Origin: Spirodela intermedia
Taxonomy: Eukaryota; Streptophyta; Magnoliopsida; Alismatales; Araceae
Direction: 5' to 3'
Length of the DNA stretch: 64,000 nt
Assembly: GCA_902729315.2 (NCBI GenBank)
Contig: LR746276.1
Span: forward strand, 3,888,169-3,952,168
Part shown: positions 13,801 to 26,350 of the stretch, one piece after another
Numbering within the stretch: the stretch's first letter is position 1
Layout: each line of letters begins with the position of its first letter
Position numbers and translations under genes: made by a program
The notes under the pieces: model-generated
What the model was told of the DNA's origin: nothing
Database searches by the model: none
Seen by the model: the letters and a program-made list of their open reading frames with translations, nothing else

Positions 13801-14880
13801 CTCCATACAAACAACTAAAACATATTCCCCTCAAGACAATAATCATGAGAGCATGAGAGTGATCTCAACAACCTTGAAAATTAGGGACCTATTGTAATGA
13901 AAATTTTATTTTTGGACCCTGTTTTCATCATGTGGAGGCGTTATAATTACGCCAAGGTCATTGTGGATTCTCAAAAGGAGAAAAGAAAAAAAGGCTGTAG
14001 TGACATAAGCCCAAAAAAAGGGGTTATAATTTTTTTTTCGAACTGATAGTTATGTGAGTGATTTCAACAGCTTGACTAATCTGGGACCAATTTTAGAAAA
14101 ATATTCTACAACAGTACCAAGATCCCCTTATATTGCCCAAAATAAAAACCAAACAGTAATATGGATATTTGCTTACAAATAGTTTCACTGGGATGGTTCA
14201 ACAATGAAGCTTTTAGACGAAAGAAAGAAAGAAAGCCTTCCCTCTAGTCATCATAATTCTCAAAACCTCTAAAAATCAGGGATCTAATTTAAAATTTTCA
14301 ACAAAAGCACCAAGATAACTTCAGGCCGCCTGAAAATAAAAGAGAACCTTCGTATGGATATATTTTCTTAAAAATATTTACATTGGGATAATTCATGTGA
14401 GTGATCCAATATCTGAAATTATGGATCTGCTTAATGGATTACTTTTGAGAGCACACTAGGCGTATACTCTCATTTCCCTTTTTATTTTAAACTGGATATG
14501 GGGTGCTATCCATTCTCAGAAAAAGAAAATTTCCCACTATGGAGAAGAGAAACAGAAACAGGAAAAAAAACTTCCATCTGGGAAATGCGAGAGATCCACA
14601 GGTAAATCATGGGAAATGATTGCAAATTGCCTGAATGTCGTAGAAAATTTTACAGTAAGGGACCCCATGGAGAGACATACCACTGGACGCAGCCCAAGTC
14701 GTAAAACACTACCTTGGGAAGCCGCCTCCTGGTGTTAGGGTCGGAGACGGAGAATATGCTCATCTTGCGCCCTCCCTGGACATCCGGCAGAAGAGGAGAG
14801 ATCTGTTCCTCTGCGTCTGCAACTGTTACAGCGACGATCGCCGCCGGCGCCGCCTCCTCCCGGCCATTGGGCTCAACCAT
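1874..14880 (-). CDS. EamA/DMT-family multi-pass membrane transporter (SLC35G-like), 10 exons
   Basis: Member of the drug/metabolite transporter superfamily: a polytopic protein of about 10 membrane segments, substrate unknown. Exons in order (minus): 14880-14713, 13244-13091, 11908-11734, 10459-10344, 8598-8539, 5778-5634, 3518-3452, 2790-2719, 2582-2517, 2020-1874. Every junction has GT..AG ends and matching phase, giving 389 aa. Seen: a soluble N-terminus (LPDVQGGRKMSIFSVSDP), GSRYSGLLCIASSSAIYCIM, IPLLEVVFVRCTILSILSLL, RNLLLLRALTGCLSLICFIY, LPLSYAVVVNFSTPLMASIA with ARIILQEKLG (EamA core), then a luminal loop with HHIYPVLGGMLSSAAAGISY and a second EamA half containing LGVLAFFAE and FLARGLQLEK. 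Start: Met at 14880; an in-frame Met at 14946 would add 22 residues but sits beside a G19 run. Exon 9 uses the donor AAG|GTTCGT, which is weak. Stop TAG at 1876-1874. The family is recognised; the substrate is not. Confidence 0.9.
2021..2516 (-). other. Transporter intron 9
   Basis: AT-rich, 496 bp, between exons 9 and 10. The acceptor reads TTTCAG (complement of 2021-2026). No other structure seen. Confidence 0.75.
3519..5633 (-). other. Transporter intron 6
   Basis: About 2.1 kb, AT-rich. Contains a cluster of TGTGGACTCA decamers at 5275, 5303 and 5325 plus a variant at 5356. Otherwise nothing recognisable. Confidence 0.7.
5779..8538 (-). other. Transporter intron 5
   Basis: About 2.76 kb. 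Base composition at about 5900-7700 is less AT-biased than in the neighbouring introns and could be an old transposable-element insertion, but I found no coding or terminal motif to prove it. Confidence 0.6.
8599..10343 (-). other. Transporter intron 4
   Basis: About 1.75 kb of AT-rich sequence between exons 4 and 5; no gene, repeat or RNA feature supported. Confidence 0.7.
10460..11733 (-). other. Transporter intron 3
   Basis: About 1.27 kb between exons 3 and 4, splitting an AGT serine codon (phase 2). Two short open frames inside are uncharacterised and look random. Confidence 0.7.
11909..13090 (-). other. Transporter intron 2
   Basis: About 1.18 kb between TTTTCAG|GTCCAA and TTCTACCAG|GAAGAT. 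No further structure identified. Confidence 0.7.
13648..13682. repeat. Perfect 12-bp hairpin in transporter intron 1
   Basis: TGTTCCTGTAAG (13648-13659) is followed by an 11-nt loop and its exact reverse complement CTTACAGGAACA (13671-13682). A tandem TTACAAGAATTG-type direct repeat follows at about 13695-13720. Confidence 0.85.
13730..14430. repeat. Degenerate tandem blocks within transporter intron 1
   Basis: Recurring blocks include TTTTCATCATGTG followed by TTATAA and GCCAAGG (about 13740 and 13922), GAGTGAT then TCAACA (about 13856 and 14056), ACCAAGAT (about 14116 and 14308) and ATATGGATAT-type strings (about 14160 and 14355). Order is conserved between partial copies but identity is low. 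Confidence 0.6.
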
Positions 14881-14954
14881 CTGGAGGACGTGAATCGCCC
14901 CACCCCACCTCTCCGCCAGAAAAACTTCACGCCTCTTCCACCTCAACGGAAGAA

Positions 14955-14973
14955 GGGGGGGGGGGGGGGGGGG
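14955..14973. repeat. G19 homopolymer at transporter 5' end
   Basis: Nineteen consecutive G on the plus strand (C on the transporter sense strand) directly upstream of the upper Met at 14946. Assembly or length errors are common in such runs. Confidence 0.85.
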
Positions 14974-17900
14974 CCTCTTCGTCGCAGTCCAACGGTTATT
15001 TTTAAAGTTTCAGTTGTCCAAATAAAACCCTACGAATTTATATAATAACAAAATTACCATAATACTATTAATAAGTTATAATAATTTGTTTATCTGTCCC
15101 TCGATGCTCCTCTTCTTAGGAAAATATGAGAGGGGATGAGGAAAATCCTGGTTGGCCACACCTGAGGCCTTTGGCCCCCATTACACATACACTTCTCCCA
15201 CATACTTGAGACTCTCACAAAAGCCTCTCTACACTGGAAGCTCGCTTAAATCCATGAATTGCACCCACATCTACCATGGTCACCCATAACATGCCATTCC
15301 ACAAGATTCATGTGCCCTTCTATTGCACACCTGGTGTCATTACCAGTGAAACCACCATGCACATCTCACGTAGCTGCCATGCCCCATGAGGGACTACCCA
15401 AGAACCTATGCTCATGAGTGAATGTGGACTAATCAATGCACAAAGTGTCCCATGACATGACTCTAGATGAATGTCATAGTGATGGTGAAGTTTGCAACTT
15501 AGAATCTAGCCCCTCCATGTTGAGAGGGTCAGGATTACTATCTAGCTTCTTTGTCATTTTGAAGAGTATTAGTGATGTTAATGGACTCACAAGCCACAAA
15601 ACACACATAATTAGTGTCAATTCTTAAGTTTGATGTTAGAAACCTCAACTTGAATAGAGAGCTTTCAGATTTATTTATAGAAGACAAATTAGGTCAACCA
15701 AATATCTAAAAAGTAAAATGCACCAAAAACATCACATAAAGAGAATTTCATAGTTTCTTAACTAAGGCTTAAACCAAGAATCTATGATTTGTACCTCATT
15801 TTCTTCATCCACCATAACAAGAAAGATACTTGTACCAATAAGTACTAGGAATGCAATCAAACAATTATCTTTAACCTAAATATTTGAAATACTTTGAAAA
15901 GAGAATTCTAACTTCTGAAGAAAAACAAAGGCCAATTAGAGTTTGTACATATAATACCATCATTAGACATGTTTTAAATCTATTGTTAGAACCATATTCT
16001 AGAATTAAGAAATAATAGCCTCTCAAAAAATTTCGAGGTTTCGATCAGATGAAATCTATACATTTGTATCAAATTAAAGCACCATTTGTAATAAAGGGAC
16101 ACACTTAAAATTATTGGGTGTGAAGTAAGCCTGATAAGGGATAAGTCAAATGCACAATGATTTCTCAATGTTGTGAACAAATATGTCCAATCAATGATGA
16201 TTCATATAAAGAAAAAAGTATCTATACATATGAGAGGTATGAACTAATACAAGAGGCTCATCCATATCGTTTGCTTCAATTCTAAGTCTTCTTTAGCTTG
16301 CAATATTGGCTAAACCATGTGGTTAAAAGTAAACTTGCATGAATCACATAACTAGTTAGATAAATATTTAGAGTCCTTTGCATCAAAATGAAAAATTCTG
16401 TTCAATAGCCTCCCTCTTTTATGATAGTAGAAACATTCAAAACTCTATAAATCTCAAAATGTATTATATTAAGGTCATTACATTTTTGTGACATCTTAAT
16501 GCTAACTATTCACTATTTCCCCTTTTCAATTCTCATCATGGAAAATGATAATCAAAAAAGCATCTATCATAACAAAGTTCATGACTGATAATCTACCATG
16601 CTATGTATCTAAACTTATGCAACCTAAAATTCAAAATTTTCGTGCAAGTCCCCCTTTAATTATTTAAATGATTAGTTCATTTGCACAAAATAAATCATAT
16701 TTCCATGTTAAGAAAATAAATACTTTTGTTACATAGTCAATTCATCATCCACATTTGACATCATTACTCACACTCTCCAATACTTCCTATTTTACCGCAA
16801 ACTTGAAAATTACCATATTACACTTACAACATTTTTCCTTTAAAATTTTAGTTCCTATATTAATATGATAATGTACAATATTAAATAATATGTTATCATG
16901 AAAAACATATCCTATGTATGTAATAAGCTTCATAATTTTTCTAAGATTACCTTCATCACAAAGATAAAAACCAAGACTTACTAATTCTCTAAATGGTCCT
17001 CCCCATCTCAAGCCAATTTATTGACTATGTTGGCAATTTCGGTCTTTCAGATTTTCATGTTTTTTATGCTTCATATGACCTTAGAGTTAACTTGGCTTAT
17101 AATTAAAACATGAAATCAAACTAGGTTTTCGGATTAGCATGTCATGAGAATGATATTCACTTTTAAGTTAAACATCAAATAAAAGAAACGAGTTATACAC
17201 ACATTTAATATAGATCACATAAATAGGCCCTTAATATGCCACAAGCTAGTGACTTATATGGTTTTGAATCTTAAGCCAAGATATAGACATTTGAAAAATT
17301 ATATGGTTTTCCAAATATTGAGTTCAATATTTAGCTTCCTAGGTAACATGCACACATTTGTGCCAATGTTCACATTTACATGAATATGTTTTTTTCTCAA
17401 AAAACCTCTAATCTTGAGGACACACTATTACGTAAAAAAGAAAATTTATTCATAAAATATCTCTCTACACATTGTATATAAGCATTATTTTCTTGAAACA
17501 ATGATATTACACATGAATGGAGAACTACTCCTTTATTTTTACTCAATAAAATATGTGTAAAAAATAAGAAGTCTATTCTCCATTCAAAGAGGAAAAATCA
17601 TAAGATGATTGGATAGGATGATATTTTACAAATAGATTTTTTACATGGAACGTAAAATACTAATAAATGTTTTTCTTGGTTATATGAACAGAAAACATTC
17701 ACTTATTTAGAAGTTGTGCTCCCAAGTTTTCTCTTCATGTAGTATAATGTTATTTATGGGTAGTGATGGAAATCTTCATTAGAAACATTCCTTCCCCAAT
17801 GTAGCTCTCTCACTATTTATATTTTATATTTTATACAATTTAAAATTTTATATTAGTCATAATATAGTTTTTATGATGCCTTGTGATATAAATAAAACTA

Positions 17901-20600
17901 TGTTAATTGTAACTATTTAAGAATGCACAATAGTAATAGAATCAGTTTTTTATAAAATATACTTTACTTAAGCATAATGAGTAAATAAAAATTTATAAAA
18001 GCAAGAATTTTTTTCCTTATGCCATTCTATAAAGAGATTTCATGATTCAAAATTATTCATGAAACCAAATCCTTTTATTTTCATAAATTTCATATAAAAT
18101 TAAAATTTCTAATTATATGGTAAGTGGTTTATCTGTAACTAAACCACCAGTCTTACTTTGTCATATTGTGTTAAAAAGTTTGGTTGTAAACTTTATTATT
18201 GGGATGCCTACCTATTCCTCTATGACATAAATTTTAAATATCGTTGATTGTTAACTTCTACTACATGGTACTGATCCACAAATATTAATGACTTTGGCAT
18301 AAGTAACATTTTGCTAAATTGATAAAACTTACTACAATTTCCTTCATAAATCTGTGTTAGAGTATTTGAATATTAGAAGGCAATAACACAACAATATCCA
18401 CCATAATTGAAGTCATCCAACTTGGTGCTTTACTTAGGAACTTTACTACAATGAATGGCAACCCCTTGGGAGTCATCGAAGTGGATAGAGTGTGTACTTA
18501 ATTAAATATGAAGGCTGAATTTCTTGAATTGACATGTTGTTTGTTAGATATAGTTGTTTAAAATACTTATTACAAGTATTCCTTTTGTGGCAAAATTTTC
18601 TCATGAAATTTACAACTGAATAGATAATACAAAAACTTATTATGTCATTCATTAGAATAACACATGAAAAGGAAGTAAACTTTAGTTCTCATGGGACTAT
18701 TTCACATGGAGAGGACATAAACTTGTGATGTTAGTTAATAATATCTCTAGATGTTGTGAAGATATTCCTAATTTACCATTTAAATGAATTTTGAGATAGT
18801 TTGCATCAAACATTCAAAAGGTGAAAGAAGTCATATCACTCATTGAGAAAAAAAATGCTCATTATTAAACCTTCAACTTACCAAAACAATAGATTGAATG
18901 ATTTAGGAGGCAAATGCTAGACACTATTATTAATGTACTGGATATAGATATATTACTCTAAAAGCTACTCAAATCCATTAAATAATCACTTCTAATGATA
19001 GCCACCTACTATTAGGACTCACAAAAATAATAAAAAATGTGAACCTTGTGACACAAGATCAAAAGTCAACGGGACATGAAGAGTTTGACTTGACTATGGA
19101 AGTCTTTGAATCCTCAATGTACCAAGGTCTTTGCATGGATCTTCTTAGTAGATATCTAGAGGAACAAATAACTAGCCTAACATTCTTCAATCACATTAGA
19201 TGAACAGTCTAAGAAACAAAAATTTGAGTGGGCCTAAATGAGTCTATAAAAAGAACTATTATAATAAATTATTAAAGTTATTGAGAATTATAACATAACT
19301 ATTAAAGCTATTATATATTTTTAAATACTATCAAGCACTAGTTGGGTCAGACTTTCCAAGATTTGGATCTTCATGTGTCAACTAAAATCTAGATTGGGCC
19401 ACTCTATGTCACTGTAATAAATTACCATGAATATTAGGTGTATAATTTCTCAAAGACAATCATAGTAAAACCTATCATGAAATTGACCAGGCTAACACAA
19501 ATAACCATAGTTATAACTTCATATATTAACCTTAATGTTAATGGATTATAGTGATGGAGTTTTAAAGGGGAGTGAAGGTGGACGTAGTGTTGGGAAGAAT
19601 ATAATACTTGAAACTCAATATGCACTTATTGATACTATGCTAACAAAGACCTCCTCATGCCCCACATTAGCCCCAAGATCACAAAATTATGGTACAATAG
19701 GCATGAGTTAGAGGTAATTAGCATTATAGTTGAGAGATTTCTTTCTGGACAGGGCACGAGCAACATAGACTTTTGTATTTATTAGAATCACAAATAATTG
19801 TGAATCAAACTATAATCCACAAAACTATGTTATTTTAGATTAAATTCATGAACCTTTTGAAGGTGGATAAAGTACATGCTTATGTTTATTGATAATTACA
19901 TTGTAAAATATTGGGAAATCATAACAAGTACAACCATTAAGCACTCTAATATCTCAATAAAAAAAGGAGTTCAATAGAAAATTGGAATAGAAACTAAATT
20001 TAGGATGACCTGATGTTCATTGTATCACTTAATGAAGAATGAAGACATTGCAACACACCACCAAGTTTGTTACTCATCACTAAAAAAAATGATGTGGCAT
20101 TTAAATATAAACCTAAAGGATAGAGCTTAGTTTCATGCTCACAAATTTAAATACTTAAAATTATTTGTACTTAGAGTCTATCTTAATATCTTCATATTTG
20201 ATGAGGCATTCTCTATCTATACCCTGATCAGAAAACTCTAAAAGTGATTATCCCCATATCCCATTGAATACTCAAATGAAGTAAGTTTTGGATTCCTCAC
20301 TCATGCCACTATTATTAGCAAATTATAGCTAAGAGCTAAAAATTGTATTTATATATTAATAATAAACTCTTATAGGTGGGAGAACCGCCATACCTAATAA
20401 CTGTAAGTTACTCCATTTGAAGATATAATATATTGATTTTATGATTTAACCTTTAATAATAGCACTAAGGAACTTGCAGAGTTATAAACAAATATTTTGT
20501 ATAGATATATTTTAATCCTCATAAAGAAAAGTGCTCTTGTATATACAAACAAAAAAATGAAGTAATTCAAGTGTCTAAGCAAAAAATCGAACTAATTCAG
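14974..20600. other. AT-rich intergenic region without supported genes
   Basis: About 5.6 kb of very AT-rich sequence with only short, composition-driven open frames. No LTR, reverse-transcriptase or gene motifs were recognised. Probably old, decayed repeats. Confidence 0.5.
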
Positions 20601-23450
20601 TGCAATAAATAACTTCTTTGTTCATTGAATGGCTCCAACACTTGAATTACCTTTAATTTTTGTCTGTACATATAATAATTTGTTGTATGATAAACTTCAA
20701 GAATGTATTCATATACGTCAGCATGAGAGTAATGATACTAAAAGAAGAGAGAATCATATTTGAATGCTATCCAATGAATAATTCACTTTACCTTCATACC
20801 ATGCTTTCAAAATGTACATTACCAAAATTAAGTTCCGAATAAGAATATAATTCACATGTTTCATATAATACTGTAGTTGTTCCACTGTCCTGTGCTCGTC
20901 TCGCGCAATGAAACAAGATCCACGACTTTCCCACCTAGGGAACAGTTCATCGAAGAGTCTCCAAGAGGAGGTCGTATTGCCGTCGTTGATATTAGACGCT
21001 GCATTCGTCTTCACTAGAAGAGTGAGTTTCGCATCATCACTCGTCTGGCTGCTAAGTGCGCACTTGCATGGCTTTTTGGTGCAGGGGTGCAACTAAGGTC
21101 GAGCTCTGCGCAGCCACTGCCCTCTTAGTCTGCAATGACACACGGCTCTCCGTTTCTCGATGCGATTATGGCTAACCTCGTCTCTCAGCCGATGGGTGAG
21201 ACTGAAGGTAAACAGATTGGAAAAGTGACAAGCTAGAGGTAGGTCAATTTAGACTAGAGCCGGGCTTCATACGAGTCTATCTTAGAGTCCAATTTTGTGG
21301 GCCTCTTTTTTCCGGGGAGAATGGGTCTGTCTTGTAAAAGTTATTTTTGACTTCATTGGGTTGGTAAGGTCCAAGCTCTCCCAAGCTACTAATACTTCTT
21401 GTGACCGGGCAGATTATCTGTACCATGAACTTGGACATCATTTGCTTAGAGCATTAAAGTTGTGAAGAGAGTTATTTTCTATTAGATAATCAATTATTTT
21501 CAAAATATCGCCGATAATAAGATTATTAAGATAAAATCTTAAGACAAGAATTAGATAAAACACTCTTGTAGCTTTATTAAGATACATTCATAAAATCTTT
21601 TAAAAAATTAAATTGAATTTCCATGAATGAAAAAAGTCTGCTGTCACAAAAAACTTCGTCTGCCATTCAAAAGGAGCAAAAAGTTTCCATCAAATGCAAT
21701 ATAAATATTAGAAACATAATAACTACTCTTATAAGATGTAGGAGATTATCTTTTTAATTCCCTGTGACTATTGTTTGAATTTAAAAGTGTAGAAAAACTG
21801 AGAACATAAGTAACCATACTGCAATAATTTGGAAATCAGTTTTTACAAATTCTGAAAATCACCGTGATTTATTTGTATTTCTTCTTCTTGTTGACGACGA
21901 CCTCTAAAAATCAGCCTAGTTGCAACTGATGGTAGAGAATGGTTAGTATAAAACATGGTCAGTCAAAACTATCTTATCTATTTGTATCATTTGAATGTAA
22001 TAACAGTCAAGTTTGTTTTGATTTGTCATTGGTGTGAATGGTTAGTATAAAACATGATCAGTCAAGTTATCGTGGTTCAACATTTTCAAGACATTTGGAT
22101 TTATAGAAGTAGTGGTGATAGTACATCTCGTTTCGATGAAGGCACGTCTCATTTCCCGTAGTAGATGTGACAAGCATAACAGTTGGAAACTTTGTAGTAC
22201 ATCAAATTCATTCTTGTCTATGTAAATTGACTCAAATGATTTTTGTCAACTACTCGGTAGATATGTAGTTCATGGCTAGTTCCTAGCACAAAAAGTCAGA
22301 TTGAGAGCTTAACCACATGGGATTAGCAATTATGAAGGTTTTCATGAAATTCAATGCCAACGCATAGTGCAAAAACCTAAAAGCCAATAAATCAAGTTTT
22401 TCTAAATTTAACAAATGGTTTGAGGGTAATTCTCCAACCTTACAATCCTCACAACACATGTAACATGGTTAGATTGTGACAATCATAACAGAGTTGTTAG
22501 TTTCTTCAAACAAATGTTTTAGCCCTTACTATAGATATCTAAAATATTAAAAAAAGAGAGTAAATGACTAATTAAATAACTTTCTTCATTGTATGGCCAA
22601 TTTTAAGATTTAGTGATAAAAAGGATGATCCATATCAATTCTTCTGTTCTTAATTTATGAATGGCCACCTTAAAAATTGGGGAAAGGATTCATTCTTCTA
22701 AGCCTGTAGATGCATAGATTTTGCTAGAAAAAAACTGGGAGAAAAGATTAGAACACTAACCAATGTATTGAAATGCATATTCCCAGCAACTTTGAGAACA
22801 TGAGGCTGGAAGAGCTACGATATGTTTTGGTAATTTTAAAACCTTGTGGGTGTGATGTTATTGCTAGTAATGCAAGTTCATGTGTGTTCTATTAAAGGGA
22901 AAGGGAAAATACTCGTAATTAATGTACAATCTGCATATAATTTGACTATATTGTAGATTTTGGAATAAGGGACCTAACTCTAGGTATCGATACTCAGCCA
23001 TCAAGAGTCAGTACAAAAGGAGATGCTCAAGGATGCCCAAACTTCTACTTTTGTTGACTTGGACAATTCCAACATTTTATATGTACACTAATACATACAC
23101 ATTACGTGTATCTTATGGACACCATGTGTGCTCTCCACTAGTCTTTTTATTCCCATTTTTCATGCAGTCAAGGAAGAGAAAAAGTTGGCCTAATCTATTG
23201 GTCAATAAAGGTTTCAAAGAAGAATGCGCATCTCATTTGCCAACCAGCTAACAGTTTGAGCTTCGACGAATAGATAGATAGTTTCATTGAACTCAACCTG
23301 ACATTTTCAAAAGAGCTAAGGTATCCCTTAGGATATTTTCAATTAAATACTTGACTAACTATGTGATCATTTAACTTCATTTGATCATAATAATTGCTAG
23401 AATTAAATTTTCTTCATTGATCAAATGCTAGACTTCATTTGATCACAAAA
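20601..23450. other. Intergenic region with one GC-richer patch (about 20880-21240)
   Basis: Mostly AT-rich. At 20880-21240 composition shifts and open frames exist on both strands (a 112-codon minus frame and a 62-codon plus frame), but neither resembles a known family and no splice partners were found. It may be a gene relic. Confidence 0.35.
21937..22065. repeat. Pair of about 29-bp direct repeats
   Basis: GAATGGTTAGTATAAAACAT followed by G(G/A)TCAGTCAA occurs at 21937 and again at 22036 with a single mismatch; the copies start 99 bp apart. Confidence 0.8.
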
Positions 23451-23767
23451 CGTCATGATATCTTGGCATTTTGTCGGAGTGTGAATCGGAAGCCGGGGAA
23501 CCCCGGAAAGGCGCTGATTGCGTGCCGGATATTTCGCGTCACATGACGCTGAATCTGGTGGAAACACTCTGGCTTAGGGCCGGGCCCGTCCGTAGGAGCG
23601 AGAAGAGCCTAGCTCGTTCTGAGGCAGCAGTGCAGTAGCAGTTGCAGGAGTAACGAACAAGGGGCGGGCCGGAGGGTAGCGTATAAATTCCTCGACCAGG
23701 GCGAGACGCCATCTATCCCCATCCGTCCATGATCGGTCAGCCGTCCCTTCCATCTACTTCTCCTCCC

Positions 23768-23794
23768 CTCTCTCTCTCTCTCTCTCTCTCTCTA
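23768..23794. repeat. (TC)n microsatellite
   Basis: Uninterrupted TC/CT dinucleotides about 27 bp long, just downstream of the candidate TATA element. Confidence 0.85.
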
Positions 23795-24135
23795 TACCTG
23801 TATAGGGACAACATCTTTTCTCCGATATCCTGTCTACCTGATCTACCACCCTAAGGTGACGTTGATGGCCTCTTGCACTGCCGGCACTAGTCCTAGTGGA
23901 CTCGGAGGATGATCGAAATGAAGCTGGTGGTCGCCCACAGAGAGAGATAGCGAGAGATAGCGAGAGATAGAGGATGGTGGAGGGGGCCGGGCTTTACTTT
24001 CTGGTTTTATGATGCTCGTTTTCAGTTGCGCTCCATCAACCTCCTCCTCTCTCAATCCCGTCCTCGTCTCTCGATGGTGTGGTATCTCGGTAAGTGGTGG
24101 ATTAGTCGATGAATGGCGTGAGAGATGTATAAGAC

Positions 24136-24179
<44 letters not shown>
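24136..24179. repeat. (GA)n microsatellite
   Basis: GA dinucleotide array with one AAAG interruption in the KNOX upstream region. Confidence 0.85.
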
Positions 24180-24183
<4 letters not shown>

Positions 24184-26350
24184 ACGGGGAGAGATAGGAA
24201 GAGAGATAAAAGGTTGTGGGGTTAGAGTGTGACGGGAAGAAGAGGGCAGAGGCAGAGACATTCGCACCTGACAGTTCACTACTTGACCGGCTTTATGGCT
24301 GAAACGACCAATTCGTACAGTGAACTTAATTTATAGATTTTGATCGAATGATAACGCCAACGAGGGAGAAACTGTGCAGGTAGAGAGGGGGAGATATAGC
24401 CGACTAGGGTAGCGTAGGCCTTTTGTCAAATCAAGGTGAAAGGAGGAGAAGCACGGAATCAAAGCCCCGGGGAGGAGAGTGGGGGCAAGAAGAGGACGAA
24501 CGGGAGAGGTCTCTGATGAGGTAGACTGACGGGTAGAGAGAGAAAGAAACCTGAGAGAAGGTGCAATCCCTCCTTTTCGACAGGCGGTATTACCTGCCTC
24601 GTGCGTTGTCGTCTGTACAGCGAAGCAAAGAAACCTAAACCACACATAATGCTCTTTTCCTCTTTCAATCCCATATCTTCTATATCTCTCGGGATCCTTC
24701 TAAACCCTTCTCTTTCTCGATCTCGCTCAATATCTCGTTCTAAATACCTCGTTTACGTCTTTCTCTCTCCGATCAGTTTCGATCTCTCGGGACCCCCTAT
24801 CTCGCGTTATATCTCTCTACCTGGCTTCTCTCTCTCCATCTCGTTCGATATCTCTCACGATCCTCTGTCTCTTCGATCTATCTCGATATCTCTGACCAAT
24901 CTCGATCTACATAACTCTCTCTCTCTCTCTCGACTGCTGCTGTCACTGCTGCTCCTAGAATCGTGTCGAGAGGATAACCCGTTGGTCACTGCCTTTGAAC
25001 GACCACTAGAAGACATCCTTACCCTTCCTCTATCTCTGTTCCCGGTGATATTCTCCTCTCTGGCTTTGCGTTATCCAGGCCTTTCTACCTGAAGCTTTTG
25101 TTCTCCGTCTTCCATGCCGTCCTCTCTCTCTCCCTCTCTCGCTTTGAGATGGTCCAGTGAACGAGGAGAGGTAATCAGACTCGTTTGTTGTTAGATCACT
25201 GTTACAGGTTTTATTATCGAGAGTTATGCAATAGTTTTACATAATCTTTTCTACCTTGGGAAGGGAAGGACTGACATCATGTCACGCAGAGGCGCCCCTT
25301 TGGCATGCTATAATATCTTATCTCCTCTCTCCTCTCATGATTCCCACATTCATTGCGAGATCTCATTCGCTATGCTCGAGTGCGGAGGCGATGCAATCTT
25401 CTCCTCATCTTTCTCTCTCTATGTATAGCTATATATTTAACTCTCTCTCTCCAAAACTCTCCCACACGGAATTTTTCTCCCTCACGTGGACTCTAGCTCT
25501 CAATCTCTCGAACTCCCTATCTGCATCTCTCCCTCACATGGTCACGGCAGCAACTGCCGCATGTATCCCAGCTGCGGCTTTATTGTAGCTCTTTCTCTCT
25601 CTCTCCACTTCCTCGTCATCGGGCAGCAGATTTCTCAGGGTTGAAGGCGAAGTGGAAGGGGAGCATCTTATGGGTCCCGACCAAATCCCCATGTGGAATT
25701 AACTGAGAAGAAATGAGGAAGGTTACGAAGCAGACGAGCGACAAATGAGGTTTAGAGAGAGAGAGAGAGAGGGAGAACAGTAAATGTGCTGCGATGGGCT
25801 GATTTCCTCCCGTCTCTGCCGCTTGTCATGTGCATGTGAACTGAGACTGGCGCAGAGAGGGAGAGAGAGAGAGAGTCACAAAAACTGACTGCAACATAGG
25901 ATTTTCCTGTAAACGGCAGGGAACAGTAGTCGCTGCAGCACCTGCAGTGATCAGCATAAAACCCGGGAGTGGGGAGGAGAACGACGGGAAAAAGGAAAAA
26001 AACGCCACCTAAAAGAGAAAAAGAATATCATTATTAAGCCGAAAAACCCATTGCTCCTTCCCCCGCACAGACGCAGCAGCACTACTTGGAGGAAAGGAGG
26101 GAAGGAGTGACAGAGGGAGGGGATATAGAGAGATAGAGAGAGAGAGAGGGTAGAATAGAGGAGAATGGAGAACATAGACGGGTGGGGAGATTGAAGACCG
26201 GCAGATCGAAGAAGATATATACACACAGAGTGCATTAGCGAAGGTACGCGAAGAAGGTTTATTGAGAGCGAGAGAGAGCAAAAGCCCGGAGAAGTCGAAA
26301 GAATCTTCTTCGATCCAAGGAAAGAACCACCACAGACGGAGGAGATCACC

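Larger units (their letters stand above)
13245..14712 (-). other. Transporter intron 1 with degenerate repeats
   Basis: About 1.47 kb between AAG|GTAGTG and TTGCAG|GAATCC. Holds a perfect 12-bp inverted repeat (13648-13682) and several diverged copies of a block family at about 13730-14430. Confidence 0.75.
23451..26350 (+). promoter_or_regulatory. CT/GA-rich upstream region of the KNOX gene
   Basis: A GC-rich island (about 23470-23760) contains GTATAAATTCC at about 23682, a plausible TATA box. It is followed by a (TC)n run near 23768-23794, a (GA)n run near 24136-24179 and long CT-rich and GA-rich tracts to 26330. The 163-codon open frame at 24601-25092 is low-complexity Ser/Leu/Arg and judged non-coding. 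The 5'UTR probably lies just before 26351. Transcription starts cannot be fixed by eye. Confidence 0.45.

Noticed and set aside
24601-25092. 163-codon open frame upstream of KNOX
   Set aside because: Product is Ser/Leu/Arg low complexity imposed by CT-rich repeats; no family resemblance and no splice context.
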